Below the pieces are notes generated by a model. It worked only from the letters and a program-made list of their open reading frames with translations, ran no database searches and had not been told where the DNA came from. The translations under genes were made by a program, and so were the position numbers. From assembly GCF_014836765.1 (NCBI RefSeq), contig NZ_JACSQG010000007.1:111965-175964 (forward strand): a stretch of 64,000 nucleotides of DNA, given 5' to 3'. Below are positions 45,423 to 54,723 of this stretch, one piece after another. This DNA comes from Serpens gallinarum (lineage in GTDB: Bacteria > Pseudomonadota > Gammaproteobacteria > Pseudomonadales > Pseudomonadaceae). How positions within the stretch are numbered: position 1 is the stretch's first letter; each line of letters opens with the position of its first letter.

Positions 45423-46133
45423 ATGCGCAAAAACCCGGCCCCCATCCTGATCACCGGCGCCAGCCAGCGTGTCGGCCTGCACTGCGCCTTGCGCCTGCTT
45501 GAAGACGGACATCCCGTGATCGTTACTTATCGTCGCGAACGCGAAAGCCTTGTACGTCTGCGCCAGCAGGGCGCACTCACGCTGCCGGCAGACTTCAGCG
45601 ATGAAGCCGGCATTCTCGCGTTCATCGAGCAACTCAAGCAGCACACTGACAGTTTGCGGGCAATTGTGCACAACGCTTCGGAGTGGCTTGCCGAAGAGCC
45701 CGGCCACGAAGCGCTGGCGTTTCAGCGCATGGTCAATGTGCACATGCTCGCGCCCTACTTGATCAACCTGCACTGCGCCGAGCTGCTGGAGCACAGTAGC
45801 CCGGCGGATATCGTGCACCTGAGCGACGATGTGGTGCGCAAGGGCAGCGCCAAACACACGGCGTACTGCGCCAGCAAGGCGGGCCTGGACAGCCTGACCC
45901 TGTCTTTCGCCGTACGCCTCGCGCCGCGCATCAAGGTCAACGGCATCGCGCCGGCCCTGTTGATGTTTAACGAGCACGACGACCCCGAGTACCGCGAAAA
46001 AGCCCTGGCCAAATCGGTGATGGGTTTTACGCCAGGCCCGGAGGTGGTTTATCAGGGGCTGCGTTACCTGCTCGACAACCCCTATGTCACGGGTACGACG
46101 CTGACCGTCAATGGCGGTCGCCACCTCAAGTAA
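45423..46133 (+). CDS. folM: Dihydromonapterin reductase
   Basis: Short-chain dehydrogenase of 236 residues that makes tetrahydromonapterin, cofactor of phenylalanine hydroxylase in Pseudomonas. Seen: TGASQRVG at about 14-21 (the folate-reductase form TGxxxxxG), NASEW, catalytic YCASKAGL and the ending TLTVNGGRHLK. folX follows 52 bp later, as expected for this pathway. In other pseudomonads folE lies between them; it is absent here. The ATG at 45423 is preferred over TTG or GTG a few codons upstream. Confidence 0.92.
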   Translation: MRKNPAPILITGASQRVGLHCALRLLEDGHPVIVTYRRERESLVRLRQQGALTLPADFSDEAGILAFIEQLKQHTDSLRAIVHNASEWLAEEPGHEALAFQRMVNVHMLAPYLINLHCAELLEHSSPADIVHLSDDVVRKGSAKHTAYCASKAGLDSLTLSFAVRLAPRIKVNGIAPALLMFNEHDDPEYREKALAKSVMGFTPGPEVVYQGLRYLLDNPYVTGTTLTVNGGRHLK

Positions 46134-46185
46134 CAGTCCGTGCGATACTCCTCCATGCTACTGACTTTGAAAGGAGAACTTCGGC

Positions 46186-46560
46186 ATGCCGCGACTGGAA
46201 CCGGGAATGGCGCGTATTCGGGTCAAGGACCTGCGCCTGCGCACCTATATCGGCATTAAGGAGGAGGAAATCCTCAACAAACAGGATGTGCTGATCAACC
46301 TGACCATTCTGTACCCCGCCCATGATGCGGTGCGTGATAACGCTATCGAGTACGCCCTCAATTACCGCACCATCACCAAGGCGATCATCGCCCACGTTGA
46401 AGAACACCGTTTCGCCCTGCTTGAGCGCCTGACTCAGGAAGTCCTCGACCTGGTGATGAGTCACGCCCAGGTACGTTACGCCGAAGTGGAAGTGGACAAG
46501 CCTCATGCGCTGCGTTTTGCCGAGTCGGTGTCGATCACCCTGGCCGCCCATCGCGACTGA
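46186..46560 (+). CDS. folX: Dihydroneopterin triphosphate 2'-epimerase
   Basis: Protein of 124 residues of the dihydroneopterin aldolase fold. It converts 7,8-dihydroneopterin triphosphate to the monapterin form, feeding FolM. Seen: [18 protein letters not shown] near the start, conserved INLTI, and the C-terminal [17 protein letters not shown]. FolB shares the fold, but the [10 protein letters not shown] block and the neighbouring folM favour FolX. AAGGAG lies ahead of the ATG. Confidence 0.92.
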   Translation: MPRLEPGMARIRVKDLRLRTYIGIKEEEILNKQDVLINLTILYPAHDAVRDNAIEYALNYRTITKAIIAHVEEHRFALLERLTQEVLDLVMSHAQVRYAEVEVDKPHALRFAESVSITLAAHRD

Positions 46561-46626
46561 ACCATTGCGCGAACACGCCTCGGCGCAGGCACCCATGCCG
46601 CGCCTCTACCCTCTCGGAGCACGCTC

Positions 46627-46920
46627 ATGACCGAACAACAACGCCTGGAACTTGAAGCCGCTGCATTCCGCCGCCTGGTGCAGCATCTGCAGGAGCGCAC
46701 TGACGCGCAGAACATCGACCTGATGAACCTCGCCGGCTTCTGCCGCAACTGCCTGTCCAAGTGGTACAAGGCCGCTGCCGACGAGCGTGGTATCGAACTC
46801 GATCAGGACAGCGCCCGTGAGCTGATCTATGGCATGCCCTATGACGAGTGGAAACAGCGCTACCAGCGCGAAGCCAGTGCTGAACAACTGGCCGGCTTCG
46901 AGAAGAACAAGCCGCAATGA
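46627..46920 (+). CDS. DUF1244-family protein
   Basis: Small helical protein of 97 residues with the family block FRRLVQHLQERTDAQNIDLM and the motif GFCRNCLSKWYKAAA, which has a CxxC pair, then GMPYDEWKQRYQ. Function unknown; members are common in proteobacteria. Its stop overlaps the start of the HopJ-family gene by 4 bp (ATGA), indicating coupling. A CGGAG ribosome site precedes the ATG. Confidence 0.88.
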   Translation: MTEQQRLELEAAAFRRLVQHLQERTDAQNIDLMNLAGFCRNCLSKWYKAAADERGIELDQDSARELIYGMPYDEWKQRYQREASAEQLAGFEKNKPQ

Positions 46921-47261
46921 GGCCGTTGGATGATTTTCGCGCTGCACTGCCAGACAGCGCCCATGCCTTCGCCGAGACCCTGGCCTTTATCGCAGCACAC
47001 TACGACTATCGGCCGAGCGCCTTTCGCAATGGCATGCAGCAAAACGCCGTTGGCCAGAATGAAGGCTCATGCAAGATTCTCGGCCTGGCGTTACTGGAAG
47101 GCTTCAGCGACGAGGAAGCCCTGTTGGCGTTCGGCGAGCATTACCGCGCTGTGCAAGCCAGCCCGGCAGGCACCGATCACGGGAACATCCGCGCGCTGAT
47201 GGAAACAGGCCTGGCGGGCGTGCACTTCGAGCAACCACCCCTGACGCGCAAGCCAGCGTGA
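46917..47261 (+). CDS. HopJ-family protein
   Basis: Protein of 114 residues with the family motif YDYRPSAFRNG and the NEGSCKILGLALLEG block. The name comes from a plant-pathogen effector, but family members are widespread in non-pathogens and lack secretion signals, so a cytoplasmic housekeeping role is more likely. Coupled to the DUF1244 gene by overlap, a frequent pairing. Confidence 0.85.
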   Translation: MRPLDDFRAALPDSAHAFAETLAFIAAHYDYRPSAFRNGMQQNAVGQNEGSCKILGLALLEGFSDEEALLAFGEHYRAVQASPAGTDHGNIRALMETGLAGVHFEQPPLTRKPA

Positions 47262-47267
47262 ATGCAA

Positions 47268-47290
47268 AGGGTGGACAGCGTTTCCACCCT
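47268..47290. terminator. Possible convergent hairpin
   Basis: AGGGTGGA / TCCACCCT, an 8-bp stem with a 7-nt loop, between the HopJ-family and PA4642-family genes. No T-tract. Confidence 0.4.
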
Positions 47291-47316
47291 CATCCACAGC
47301 CTGTAAGGCGGCGACG

Positions 47317-47607
47317 TTATGCCTGGCGTACCGCCTGGACCGCCTCGATATAAAGCTCTGCCTGACGCTGGTTCCTGACCAGGGCGACAAAGTCCTCACC
47401 CTGGTCATTTTTCGCCTCGAGGTCATAGCCAGCCTCGACGAAAAAGCCCAGAAAGCGCTCGAAATCGCCGACGCGCAGGCCACGGTAGGCCTTGATCAGT
47501 TTGTGCAGCGAAGGCAGCGTCTCGTCGGCTGGTTCCATGGTCAGGAACGTCTTGATCACCTCGTCGCCAATTTCGTCGCCAACCACTTTCTTCTTGTCTT
47601 TACGCAT
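47317..47607 (-). CDS. PA4642-family hypothetical protein
   Basis: Protein of 96 residues, starting MRKDKKKVVGDEIGDEV, a small helical protein of the PA4642 family, found in pseudomonads and relatives. Conserved-looking block IKTFLTMEPADETLPSLHKL followed by YRGLRVGDFERFL. No signal, membrane helix or cysteine. Function unknown. A GGAG ribosome site precedes the ATG. It is divergent from the SulP gene. Confidence 0.8.
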   Translation of the reverse strand: MRKDKKKVVGDEIGDEVIKTFLTMEPADETLPSLHKLIKAYRGLRVGDFERFLGFFVEAGYDLEAKNDQGEDFVALVRNQRQAELYIEAVQAVRQA

Positions 47608-47749
47608 CGCTCACTCCAAACCGGGCGGACTTTATTTAAAAGGGGCAGTTTACCCCTCGCATCCTTCGCGACTCAACGAACGACGCAGACCCGTCAAGAT
47701 GCCCTTTGGCCAGCGTATACTCGGCCGGCAAGCGTTCATGGGAGCCATC

Positions 47750-49513
47750 ATGTCATTCGAACTACCTCTCTTCGCAGCTTGGCGCCAAACACTTCGAGCC
47801 GGCTATTCCCTTAATGCCCTGCGCGGCGACATCGCCGCCGGCCTGACCGTCGGCATCATCGCCATCCCCTTGGCCATGGCCCTAGCCATCGCCGTGGGCG
47901 CCGCGCCGCAGCATGGCCTGTATACGGTGCTGATTGGCGCGCCGTTGATTGCCCTGTTCGGCGGCTCACGCTTCAACGTGTCAGGACCGACTGCGGCGTT
48001 CGTGGTCATTCTATTACCCATCACCCAACAATACGGCCTGGGCGGTTTGCTGCTCTGTACGCTGCTGGCCGGGCTGATCCTGATCAGCATGGGACTGCTG
48101 CGCCTCGGCAAACTGATCAGCTTCGTGCCCTACCCGGTGGTCCTCGGCTTTACCGCCGGCATTGGCGTGGTCATCGCCACCCTGCAGCTGCAGGATTTTC
48201 TGGGTCTGCAATTGGCAGGCGATCCCCAGAATTACCTGGAGCGTGTCGCTTCCCTGGGTCAGGCCCTGCCCAGTCTGCAACTGGGCGATGCACTGGTCGG
48301 CATCATTTGCCTGGCGGTGCTGATTGTCTGGCCTCGTTATATACCCCGGATTCCGGCCCATCTGGTGGCGCTATTGATAGGCGCGCTGCTCGGCCTGTTT
48401 CTGGAGAGCATCGGCCTGCCGCTGGCCACCCTCGGCGAACGCTTCAGCTATACCCTCGACGGTATCGAACACCCTGGCATCCCGCCGTTTCTGCCCACCT
48501 TTGCCTTGCCTTGGAACCTGCCTGGTCCGGATGGTCAGCCGCTGACGCTGTCCTTTGAATTGATTCGCCAACTGATGGCCCCCGCCTTCGCTATTGCCAT
48601 GCTGGGCGCCATCGAATCGCTGCTCTGTGCGGTGGTAGCCGACGGCATGGCTGGCACCAAGCATGACCCCAACGCCGAATTGCTCGGCCAGGGCATCGGC
48701 AATTTGGTCGCTCCCCTGTTCGGCGGTATCACCGCCACAGCGGCGATTGCGCGTACCGCCACCAACGTACGCGCCGGCGCCTTCTCGCCGCTGGCGGCCA
48801 TTATTCACTGCGGCGTAGTCCTGCTGGCTGTCCTGCTGCTCGCGCCGCTGTTCAGCTACTTGCCCATGTCCGCGCTGGCCGCCCTGCTGCTGATGGTCGC
48901 GTGGAACATGAGTGAGGCACGCCATGTGGTGCATACGGTCAAAATAGCCCCGCGCAGCGATGTGCTGGTGCTGTTTACCTGCCTGGTGCTCACTGTGCTG
49001 TTCGACATGGTGCTGGCAGTCGGCGTTGGCCTGTTGCTGGCTGCTGGACTGTTCATCAAGCGCATGAGCGACCTGACCGACACCGCCAGCCTGCCGCGCG
49101 GTTTCCATGCGGCCCTGCAAGACCTGCCCGAGGGGGTCAGTGCCTACGCCATTCGCGGACCACTGTTCTTTGGCGCGGCGGAAAAAGCGCTCAGCGTGCT
49201 GCGTCGCTTCCCGGCCGAGGTAAAGGTAGTGATTGTTGAAATGAGCGCTGTGCCCATGCTGGACATGACCGCGCTGGCTGCACTGGAAAGCATTCGCGAC
49301 GACTATCGCCGCCAGGGTATCGGGCTGATCCTGGTCGGCACCCATCCCCGCGTGCGCCTGAAACTGCGCCGCGCCGGCATTCGCCGCAGCGAGGGGCGAC
49401 TGGCCTTCGTCCGTGACCTCAACCAGGCTCGGCTGCGGGCGTTGCACTGGCTCAAGCCTGAGCAGCAACACACCGAACAACCAGGGCTGGCCGCTGAGAC
49501 AGGCGTGCCATAA
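47750..49513 (+). CDS. dauA: SulP-family anion transporter (DauA-like)
   Basis: Membrane protein of 587 residues with 10-12 helices and a C-terminal STAS domain (about 460-560, VIVEMSAVPMLDMTALAALE). Motifs SGPTAAFVVIL and GGITATAAIARTATN belong to the SulP core. It is closest to DauA, a C4-dicarboxylate carrier, but sulfate or bicarbonate transport by related members cannot be excluded. The ATG at 47750 has GGGAG upstream; the open frame continues to 47492 without support. It converges with hpt. Confidence 0.82.
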   Translation: MSFELPLFAAWRQTLRAGYSLNALRGDIAAGLTVGIIAIPLAMALAIAVGAAPQHGLYTVLIGAPLIALFGGSRFNVSGPTAAFVVILLPITQQYGLGGLLLCTLLAGLILISMGLLRLGKLISFVPYPVVLGFTAGIGVVIATLQLQDFLGLQLAGDPQNYLERVASLGQALPSLQLGDALVGIICLAVLIVWPRYIPRIPAHLVALLIGALLGLFLESIGLPLATLGERFSYTLDGIEHPGIPPFLPTFALPWNLPGPDGQPLTLSFELIRQLMAPAFAIAMLGAIESLLCAVVADGMAGTKHDPNAELLGQGIGNLVAPLFGGITATAAIARTATNVRAGAFSPLAAIIHCGVVLLAVLLLAPLFSYLPMSALAALLLMVAWNMSEARHVVHTVKIAPRSDVLVLFTCLVLTVLFDMVLAVGVGLLLAAGLFIKRMSDLTDTASLPRGFHAALQDLPEGVSAYAIRGPLFFGAAEKALSVLRRFPAEVKVVIVEMSAVPMLDMTALAALESIRDDYRRQGIGLILVGTHPRVRLKLRRAGIRRSEGRLAFVRDLNQARLRALHWLKPEQQHTEQPGLAAETGVP

Positions 49514-49534
49514 CCCCTGACCACTTCTATTGCA

Positions 49535-49560
49535 GCGGCGCCGGCTACCACGGGCGCCGC
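49535..49560. terminator. Convergent-gene terminator hairpin
   Basis: GCGGCGCC / GGCGCCGC, extended by ATTGC/GCAAT with a 2-nt bulge, between the dauA and hpt stops. Very stable, T-poor. Confidence 0.6.
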
Positions 49561-49573
49561 AATCGCAGCGCAG

Positions 49574-50131
49574 TTAAAGCCCTTTCACCGCGTAAATGCC
49601 CGGCGCATTGCGCCAGTAGCCCTTGTAGTCCATGCCATAGCCAAAGATGTAACGGTCCACGCAAGGCAGTCCGACGTAATCTGCCTTGAGGTCTGGGCGC
49701 GCCTTGCGGTCGTGAGTTTTATCGATAAGCACCACCGTGTGGACCTGACGGGCGCCGGCGTGCTTGCAGAAGTCGCTGATCGCCGCCAGGGTGTGCCCTT
49801 CATCCAAGATATCGTCGATGATCAGCACATCGCGATCCATGAAGGAAATTTCCGGCTTGGCCTTCCAGAACAGCTCGCCACCGGTGGTTTCGTTGCGGTA
49901 CCGCGTGGCGTGCAGGTAAGACAGCTCCAGCGGGAAATCCAGTTGTGGTAACAGCTTGCCGGCGAAAATCAGCCCGCCGTTCATGACACAGAACACGACA
50001 GGATTGCGTTCTGCCAGCTCGGCATTGATTGACTGTGCGACTTGGTGGATGGCGGCTTCAAGCTGTTCGTTGGTATAAAGACAGTCAGCTTCGGCCATCA
50101 CCTGGCGAATATGAGCGAGATCGGCGGGCAT
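49574..50131 (-). CDS. hpt: Hypoxanthine-guanine phosphoribosyltransferase
   Basis: Purine salvage enzyme of 185 residues that makes IMP or GMP from base and PRPP. The PRPP-binding loop is VLIIDDILDEGHT at about 101-113, with FCVMNGGLIFAG upstream and KADYVGLPC and YGMDYKG at the purine-binding side. Base preference cannot be told. GAGGAA lies ahead of the ATG. It is divergent from upp. Confidence 0.93.
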   Translation of the reverse strand: MPADLAHIRQVMAEADCLYTNEQLEAAIHQVAQSINAELAERNPVVFCVMNGGLIFAGKLLPQLDFPLELSYLHATRYRNETTGGELFWKAKPEISFMDRDVLIIDDILDEGHTLAAISDFCKHAGARQVHTVVLIDKTHDRKARPDLKADYVGLPCVDRYIFGYGMDYKGYWRNAPGIYAVKGL

Positions 50132-50368
50132 GGAACTTCCTCTTCAAGGCGGGGCGGAACGACAAAACCGGGCGCACGCGAAGCGAGACGTCAGGAAAAA
50201 GACTGGCAAAGGTAGCCATCGCAGCGGGTCTGGGCAAGAAGCAATGGACGCACACGCCTCATGGGAAGCCAAAATGTCGCGGATTGCTCGAAGCTTCGCC
50301 ATTACAACCGGCTCACAATGTTTTACCCTAACCCGATTTTTTTGCCCGCCCCACCCGGAGACAATCCC

Positions 50369-51007
50369 ATGCCCGTCCGTGAGATCCGCCACCCGCTGAT
50401 CCGCCATAAGCTCGGCCTCATGCGCCGCGCTGATATCAGCACCAAGAACTTCCGCGAACTGGCCCAGGAATTGGGCGCGTTGTTGACTTATGAAGCCACC
50501 AATGACCTGCCGCTTGAGCTCTACGAGATCGACGGCTGGTGCGGCAAGGTCCAAGTGGAAAAAATTGCTGGCAAGAAGATCACTGTAGTGCCAATCCTGC
50601 GCGCCGGCATTGGCATGCTGGACGGTGTCCTCAGCCTGGTTCCCGGTGCCAAGGTCAGTGCCGTGGGCATTGCCCGCAACGAGGAAACCCTCGAGGCGCA
50701 CACTTACCTGGAAAAACTGGCGCCGGAAATCAACTCACGTCTGGCACTGATTATCGACCCGATGCTGGCCACCGGCAGTTCCATGGTTGCCACCATTGAC
50801 CTCCTGAAGAAAGCGGGCTGCAAGGAAATTCGCGCCATGGTGCTGGTCGCCGCACCACCCGGCATCGAGGCGGTGCAAAAAGCCCACCCCGACGTACAGA
50901 TTTACACGGCCTCCATTGATGAACGCCTGGACGAGCACGGCTATATCATTCCCGGGCTTGGCGATGCCGGCGACAAGATTTTCGGCACCAAGCAGAAGGA
51001 AAGCTGA
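50369..51007 (+). CDS. upp: Uracil phosphoribosyltransferase
   Basis: Pyrimidine salvage enzyme of 212 residues making UMP from uracil and PRPP. PRPP motif [13 protein letters not shown] at about 128-140 and uracil-binding [15 protein letters not shown] at the C-terminus. It is followed after 2 bp by uraA, so uptake and use of uracil are coupled in one operon. The ATG at 50369 has CCGGAG upstream; a longer reading frame to 50261 lacks support. Confidence 0.97.
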   Translation: MPVREIRHPLIRHKLGLMRRADISTKNFRELAQELGALLTYEATNDLPLELYEIDGWCGKVQVEKIAGKKITVVPILRAGIGMLDGVLSLVPGAKVSAVGIARNEETLEAHTYLEKLAPEINSRLALIIDPMLATGSSMVATIDLLKKAGCKEIRAMVLVAAPPGIEAVQKAHPDVQIYTASIDERLDEHGYIIPGLGDAGDKIFGTKQKES

Positions 51008-51009
51008 GC

Positions 51010-52275
51010 ATGACCGATGAATTCAAGGAGCCTTTGTGGCGCCAGTCAATCGCTGGCGCGCAGATGCTCTTCGTGGCGTTCGGCGCCTTGGTGCTGATGC
51101 CGCTGATCACCGGCATGGACCCCAACGTGGCGTTGTTCACCGCCGGTGTCGGCACCTTGCTGTTTCAGTTGGTCACAGGTCGCCAGGTGCCAGTATTCCT
51201 GGCGTCGAGCTTCGCCTTCATCGCACCGATCATCGTCTTGAAAGCCGAAGTAGGCCTGCCGGCGGTGCTCGGCGGCATCATCGCCGCCGGTATGGTGTAT
51301 ATCGCGCTGAGCCTGGCGGTAAAGCTGCGCGGCCCGGCGTTTATCGACCGCTTGCTGCCACCGGTGGTGATCGCCCCGGTGATCATGACCATTGGTCTGG
51401 CCCTGTCACCCGTGGCGGTCAACATGGCCATGGGCAAAACCGGTGACGGCGCCGTAGAGCTGATTCCCTATGGCACCGCTATCTTCATTTCCATGGCCTC
51501 GCTGCTCACCACGCTAATGGTCGCGATGCTGGGTCGCGGGCTGTTTCGCCTGGTGCCGATCCTTGCCGGGGTGATCGTTGGCTGCGTCTTATCGTATCTG
51601 CTCGGCCAGATCGACACGCGCGCGATCGCCGCTGCGCCCTGGCTGGCCTTGCCGAACTTCATTGCGCCGGAATTTCATTGGGGCGCGATCCTGTACATGC
51701 TGCCCGTAGCCCTGGCGCCTGCCATCGAGCATATCGGCGGGGTGGTAGCGATCGGCGGCGTGACCGGAAAGAACTTCATCAAGAAACCCGGCCTGCACCG
51801 CACCCTGCTCGGCGACGGCCTGGCCACCTCGGCCGCCGGCATGTTCGGCGGCCCGCCGAATACCACTTACGCAGAAGTCACCGGGGCGGTGATGCTGACC
51901 AAGAACTACAACCCGAAAATCATGACCTGGGCGGCGGCCTTCGCCATTGTCCTGGCGTTCATCGGCAAGTTCGGCGTTGCCCTGCAAAGCATTCCGGTAC
52001 CGGTCATGGGCGGCATTCTTTGCCTGCTGTTCGGCTCCATCGCCGTGGTCGGCCTGAATACCCTGATCCGCAACCAGGTGGATCTGTCCGAAGCGCGCAA
52101 CCTGATCATCGTCTCGGTCACGCTGGTCTTCGGTATCGGCGGAATGAAGTTCGGCGGCCAAGGCTTCGCCCTCTCCGGCATTTCCCTAGCTGCGCTTGCC
52201 GCCTTGCTGCTCAATCTGCTGCTGCCCGGCGGGCAGGGCTGGAGAAACAAGGCGCTGGAAGACAGTAACCCCTGA
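51010..52275 (+). CDS. uraA: Uracil permease
   Basis: Proton-coupled NAT/NCS2 uracil transporter of 421 residues, inner membrane, with 14 expected helices. Signature residues: ALAPAIEHIGGVVAIGGVTG (Glu and His in the substrate site) and GGPPNTTYAEVTGAV. It sits 2 bp after upp, the standard operon, and ends at a strong terminator. Confidence 0.96.
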   Translation: MTDEFKEPLWRQSIAGAQMLFVAFGALVLMPLITGMDPNVALFTAGVGTLLFQLVTGRQVPVFLASSFAFIAPIIVLKAEVGLPAVLGGIIAAGMVYIALSLAVKLRGPAFIDRLLPPVVIAPVIMTIGLALSPVAVNMAMGKTGDGAVELIPYGTAIFISMASLLTTLMVAMLGRGLFRLVPILAGVIVGCVLSYLLGQIDTRAIAAAPWLALPNFIAPEFHWGAILYMLPVALAPAIEHIGGVVAIGGVTGKNFIKKPGLHRTLLGDGLATSAAGMFGGPPNTTYAEVTGAVMLTKNYNPKIMTWAAAFAIVLAFIGKFGVALQSIPVPVMGGILCLLFGSIAVVGLNTLIRNQVDLSEARNLIIVSVTLVFGIGGMKFGGQGFALSGISLAALAALLLNLLLPGGQGWRNKALEDSNP

Positions 52276-52295
52276 CCACAAGCACGCCTGCCATG

Positions 52296-52331
52296 AAAAA
52301 CGCCACGCCCCTCACGGAGCGTGGCGTTTTT
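52296..52331. terminator. Bidirectional terminator, uraA / hemH
   Basis: CGCCACGC / GCGTGGCG with a 10-nt loop, flanked by AAAAA and TTTTTT. An ideal intrinsic terminator for both converging genes. Confidence 0.95.
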
Positions 52332-52360
52332 TATTCTCGACGACGGGGCGAAGCCGCCTT

Positions 52361-53386
52361 TTATTTGCTCTGCGACGCCGCCTGCTCGCACAGTGCATTG
52401 AGCGCACGTGCCCACTGCGACTGATCGTTCAGGCACGGCACCAGCGTCAGCTCTTCCCCGCCGGCCTCGATGAATTGCTCTCGGCCCCGAATACCCAACT
52501 CTTCCAGGGTCTCGATGCAATCGGCCACGAACGCCGGGCTCATCACCAGCAGCTTCTTGACGCCGCGTGCAGCCAACTCATCGAAGCGCGCCTCGGTGTA
52601 GGGCTCAATCCACTTGTTCTTGCCCAGTCGCGACTGAAAGGACACCGACCACTGTTCCGGACGCAGCCCGGCCCGCTCGGCGAACAGCTCGGCGGTACGC
52701 AGGCACTGACTGCGGTAGCACAGCGCCAGATTCTCAGGGCTGACGCCACGGCTGTCAGCCGCGCGCAAATCATGCTGCGGGTCTTTGACCAACTTGCGAA
52801 TATGCCCCTCGGGAATGCCGTGGAAGCTCAACAGCAGGTGATCGAACTCCTTTTCCAAGTAGGGTTTGGCGCTGGCTACCAGCGCATCCTGATACGCGTC
52901 CTCGGCAAAGAACGGCGCCAGGGTATTCACCGTCAAGTTCAGGCCGCGTGCGGCGGTCACCCGCTGCACTTCCTGCAAGGCCGTGGTGATGGTGCTGTCG
53001 GCGAACTGCGGGTACAGCGGCGCCACGGTCACTGTGCGCACCCCCTGCTCGGCCAGGCGCTGCAGCACGCTGTCAATGGAGGGCGAACCATAGCGCATCG
53101 CCAGTTCCACGGGGCCATGCGTCCAGTGATCACGCATGGCTTCTTGCAGACGGCGGCTGAGCACGATCAGTGGCGAGCCCTCATCCCACCAGATTGACTG
53201 ATAGGCATGGGCGGACTCCTCCGGACGACGATAGAGAATCAGCGACACCAGCAACCGGCGCACCGGCCATGGCAGGTCGATGACGTAAGGATCCATAAGG
53301 AACTGGTTGAGGTAGCGGCGCACATCGTCCACTTGGGGGGAATCCGGAGAACCCAGATTGACCAGCAACAGCGCGTGATCGGTCAT
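52361..53386 (-). CDS. hemH: Ferrochelatase
   Basis: Last step of haem synthesis: inserts Fe2+ into protoporphyrin IX. The 341-residue protein shows [12 protein letters not shown] at the start, catalytic His in [11 protein letters not shown] and [17 protein letters not shown] set the start at 53386 because AGGA lies 6 nt upstream; the ATG two codons earlier touches the ribosome site. It is 11 bp after an SDR gene on the same strand. Membrane-associated but without helices, as in other bacteria. Confidence 0.96.
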   Translation of the reverse strand: MTDHALLLVNLGSPDSPQVDDVRRYLNQFLMDPYVIDLPWPVRRLLVSLILYRRPEESAHAYQSIWWDEGSPLIVLSRRLQEAMRDHWTHGPVELAMRYGSPSIDSVLQRLAEQGVRTVTVAPLYPQFADSTITTALQEVQRVTAARGLNLTVNTLAPFFAEDAYQDALVASAKPYLEKEFDHLLLSFHGIPEGHIRKLVKDPQHDLRAADSRGVSPENLALCYRSQCLRTAELFAERAGLRPEQWSVSFQSRLGKNKWIEPYTEARFDELAARGVKKLLVMSPAFVADCIETLEELGIRGREQFIEAGGEELTLVPCLNDQSQWARALNALCEQAASQSK

Positions 53387-53397
53387 GCTCATTCCTA

Positions 53398-54297
53398 TCA
53401 GTGACGGCCCAGCAGATCCGCCAGCGCCGCGTCCAAATCATTAAAACGAAACGTGAAACCTGCCGCCTGCAAGCGCTCCGGCACAGCCAGTTGGCCGCCG
53501 AGCAGCAAACCGGACATCTCGCCCAGCAGTCGCAAGGCCATGGCCGGCACCGGCAGCACTGCCGGGCGATGCAACACGCGGCCCAGCGCCTGGGCAAACT
53601 CGCGATTACGTACCGGTTGCGGCGAGCAGGCATTGTACGGGCCTTGGGCGTCGGGGTGGCAGAGAAGAAAATCAATCAAGGCGATCTGATCCTGCAGATG
53701 TATCCACGGCATCCATTGCCGGCCGCTGCCCATCGGCCCGCCAAGTCCCAGACGGAATATCGGCAGCAGCCGGGGCAACATACCGCCCTCGGTCGCCAAC
53801 ACAGGCGCCGTGCGCACCCGTACCACGCGAATACCCAGGGTTTCGGCATGACGAGCAGCGTCTTCCCAGGCGCCACACAAGCGTGCGGCAAAGCCCTGGT
53901 CGGCCGGCTGTGTTTGCTCGGTCACCCGCTGCTCACCGGTATCGCCATACCAGCCCACCGCCGACCCGGAGATAAGCACCTGGGGCCGTTGCTTGTGCAA
54001 TGCCAGCCAGGCCAGCAAGTGTTCAGTGAGGGCGATACGACTGTCACGTAGTTCCGTGCGGCGCGCTTCGGTCCACGGACGATCGGCAATGGGCGCGCCG
54101 GCAAGGTTGATCACCGCGTCCAGCGGCTGGTTACCCAGCTCATTAAGATCGCCCAGCCCCTGCACTCCGCTGCCGCACAACGCGGGCACCTGTTGGGGTC
54201 TCCGACTGTAGACCCAGAGGTCATGGCCTCGGGCCCGCCAGTAGTGGCACAAGGCGCGGCCGATCAGGCCGGTACCGCCAGTCAACAAGATACGCAT
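53398..54297 (-). CDS. TIGR01777-family epimerase (YfcH-like)
   Basis: Atypical short-chain dehydrogenase of 299 residues. NAD(P) motif [11 protein letters not shown] at 6-16, [31 protein letters not shown] in place of the catalytic YxxxK region, and a C-terminal DUF1731 part ([17 protein letters not shown]). The family's substrate is unknown. It directly precedes hemH, sharing a transcript. Confidence 0.88.
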   Translation of the reverse strand: MRILLTGGTGLIGRALCHYWRARGHDLWVYSRRPQQVPALCGSGVQGLGDLNELGNQPLDAVINLAGAPIADRPWTEARRTELRDSRIALTEHLLAWLALHKQRPQVLISGSAVGWYGDTGEQRVTEQTQPADQGFAARLCGAWEDAARHAETLGIRVVRVRTAPVLATEGGMLPRLLPIFRLGLGGPMGSGRQWMPWIHLQDQIALIDFLLCHPDAQGPYNACSPQPVRNREFAQALGRVLHRPAVLPVPAMALRLLGEMSGLLLGGQLAVPERLQAAGFTFRFNDLDAALADLLGRH

Positions 54298-54395
54298 GGT
54301 GAGCTCCGCTCGGGGTGCAAGATTCTTTCAGTCTGGCCTGTAAATAACCGATTGCTGGCCGAGCGCCGCACTTCACCAAGGCGTAAACTGCGGGC

Positions 54396-54710
54396 ATGCC
54401 CGAGCAACCACCGCTTATCCATCGCCAGACACCCAGCCCACCCGTGCTGTGCAGTAACTGCGCCGCTTGCTGTTGTCGCCTGGAAGTAATGCTGGTGACC
54501 GACACGGGCGTACCTGCGCGCTTTATCGAACAGGATCGCTGGGGCGGCGAAACCATGCGCCGCCTGGACGACGGCTGGTGCGCAGCCCTGGATCGCGACA
54601 GCATGCGCTGCACCATCTACGCCAATCGTCCCTTGATCTGCCGCGAGTTTGAAATGGGCTCACCGGAATGCGTCGAGGAACGCGGTGATCTGGCCCAGGC
54701 CTATCGATAA
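54396..54710 (+). CDS. YkgJ-family cysteine cluster protein
   Basis: Protein of 104 residues with an eight-cysteine arrangement: CSNCAACCC at about 19-27, then single cysteines in GWCAAL, MRCTIY, LICREF and PECVEE. The pattern fits the CxxCxxxCC-type Zn/Fe-chelating YkgJ family. Metal identity and role are unknown. It is divergent from the SDR gene and converges with pagL, 13 bp between stops. Confidence 0.88.
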   Translation: MPEQPPLIHRQTPSPPVLCSNCAACCCRLEVMLVTDTGVPARFIEQDRWGGETMRRLDDGWCAALDRDSMRCTIYANRPLICREFEMGSPECVEERGDLAQAYR

Positions 54711-54723
54711 CGCTGCCCGCGCC

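Noticed and set aside
46917..47261. Type III secretion effector (HopJ name)
   Set aside because: No secretion genes, no N-terminal secretion signal, and the gene overlaps a housekeeping-type DUF1244 gene; the family is common in non-pathogens.
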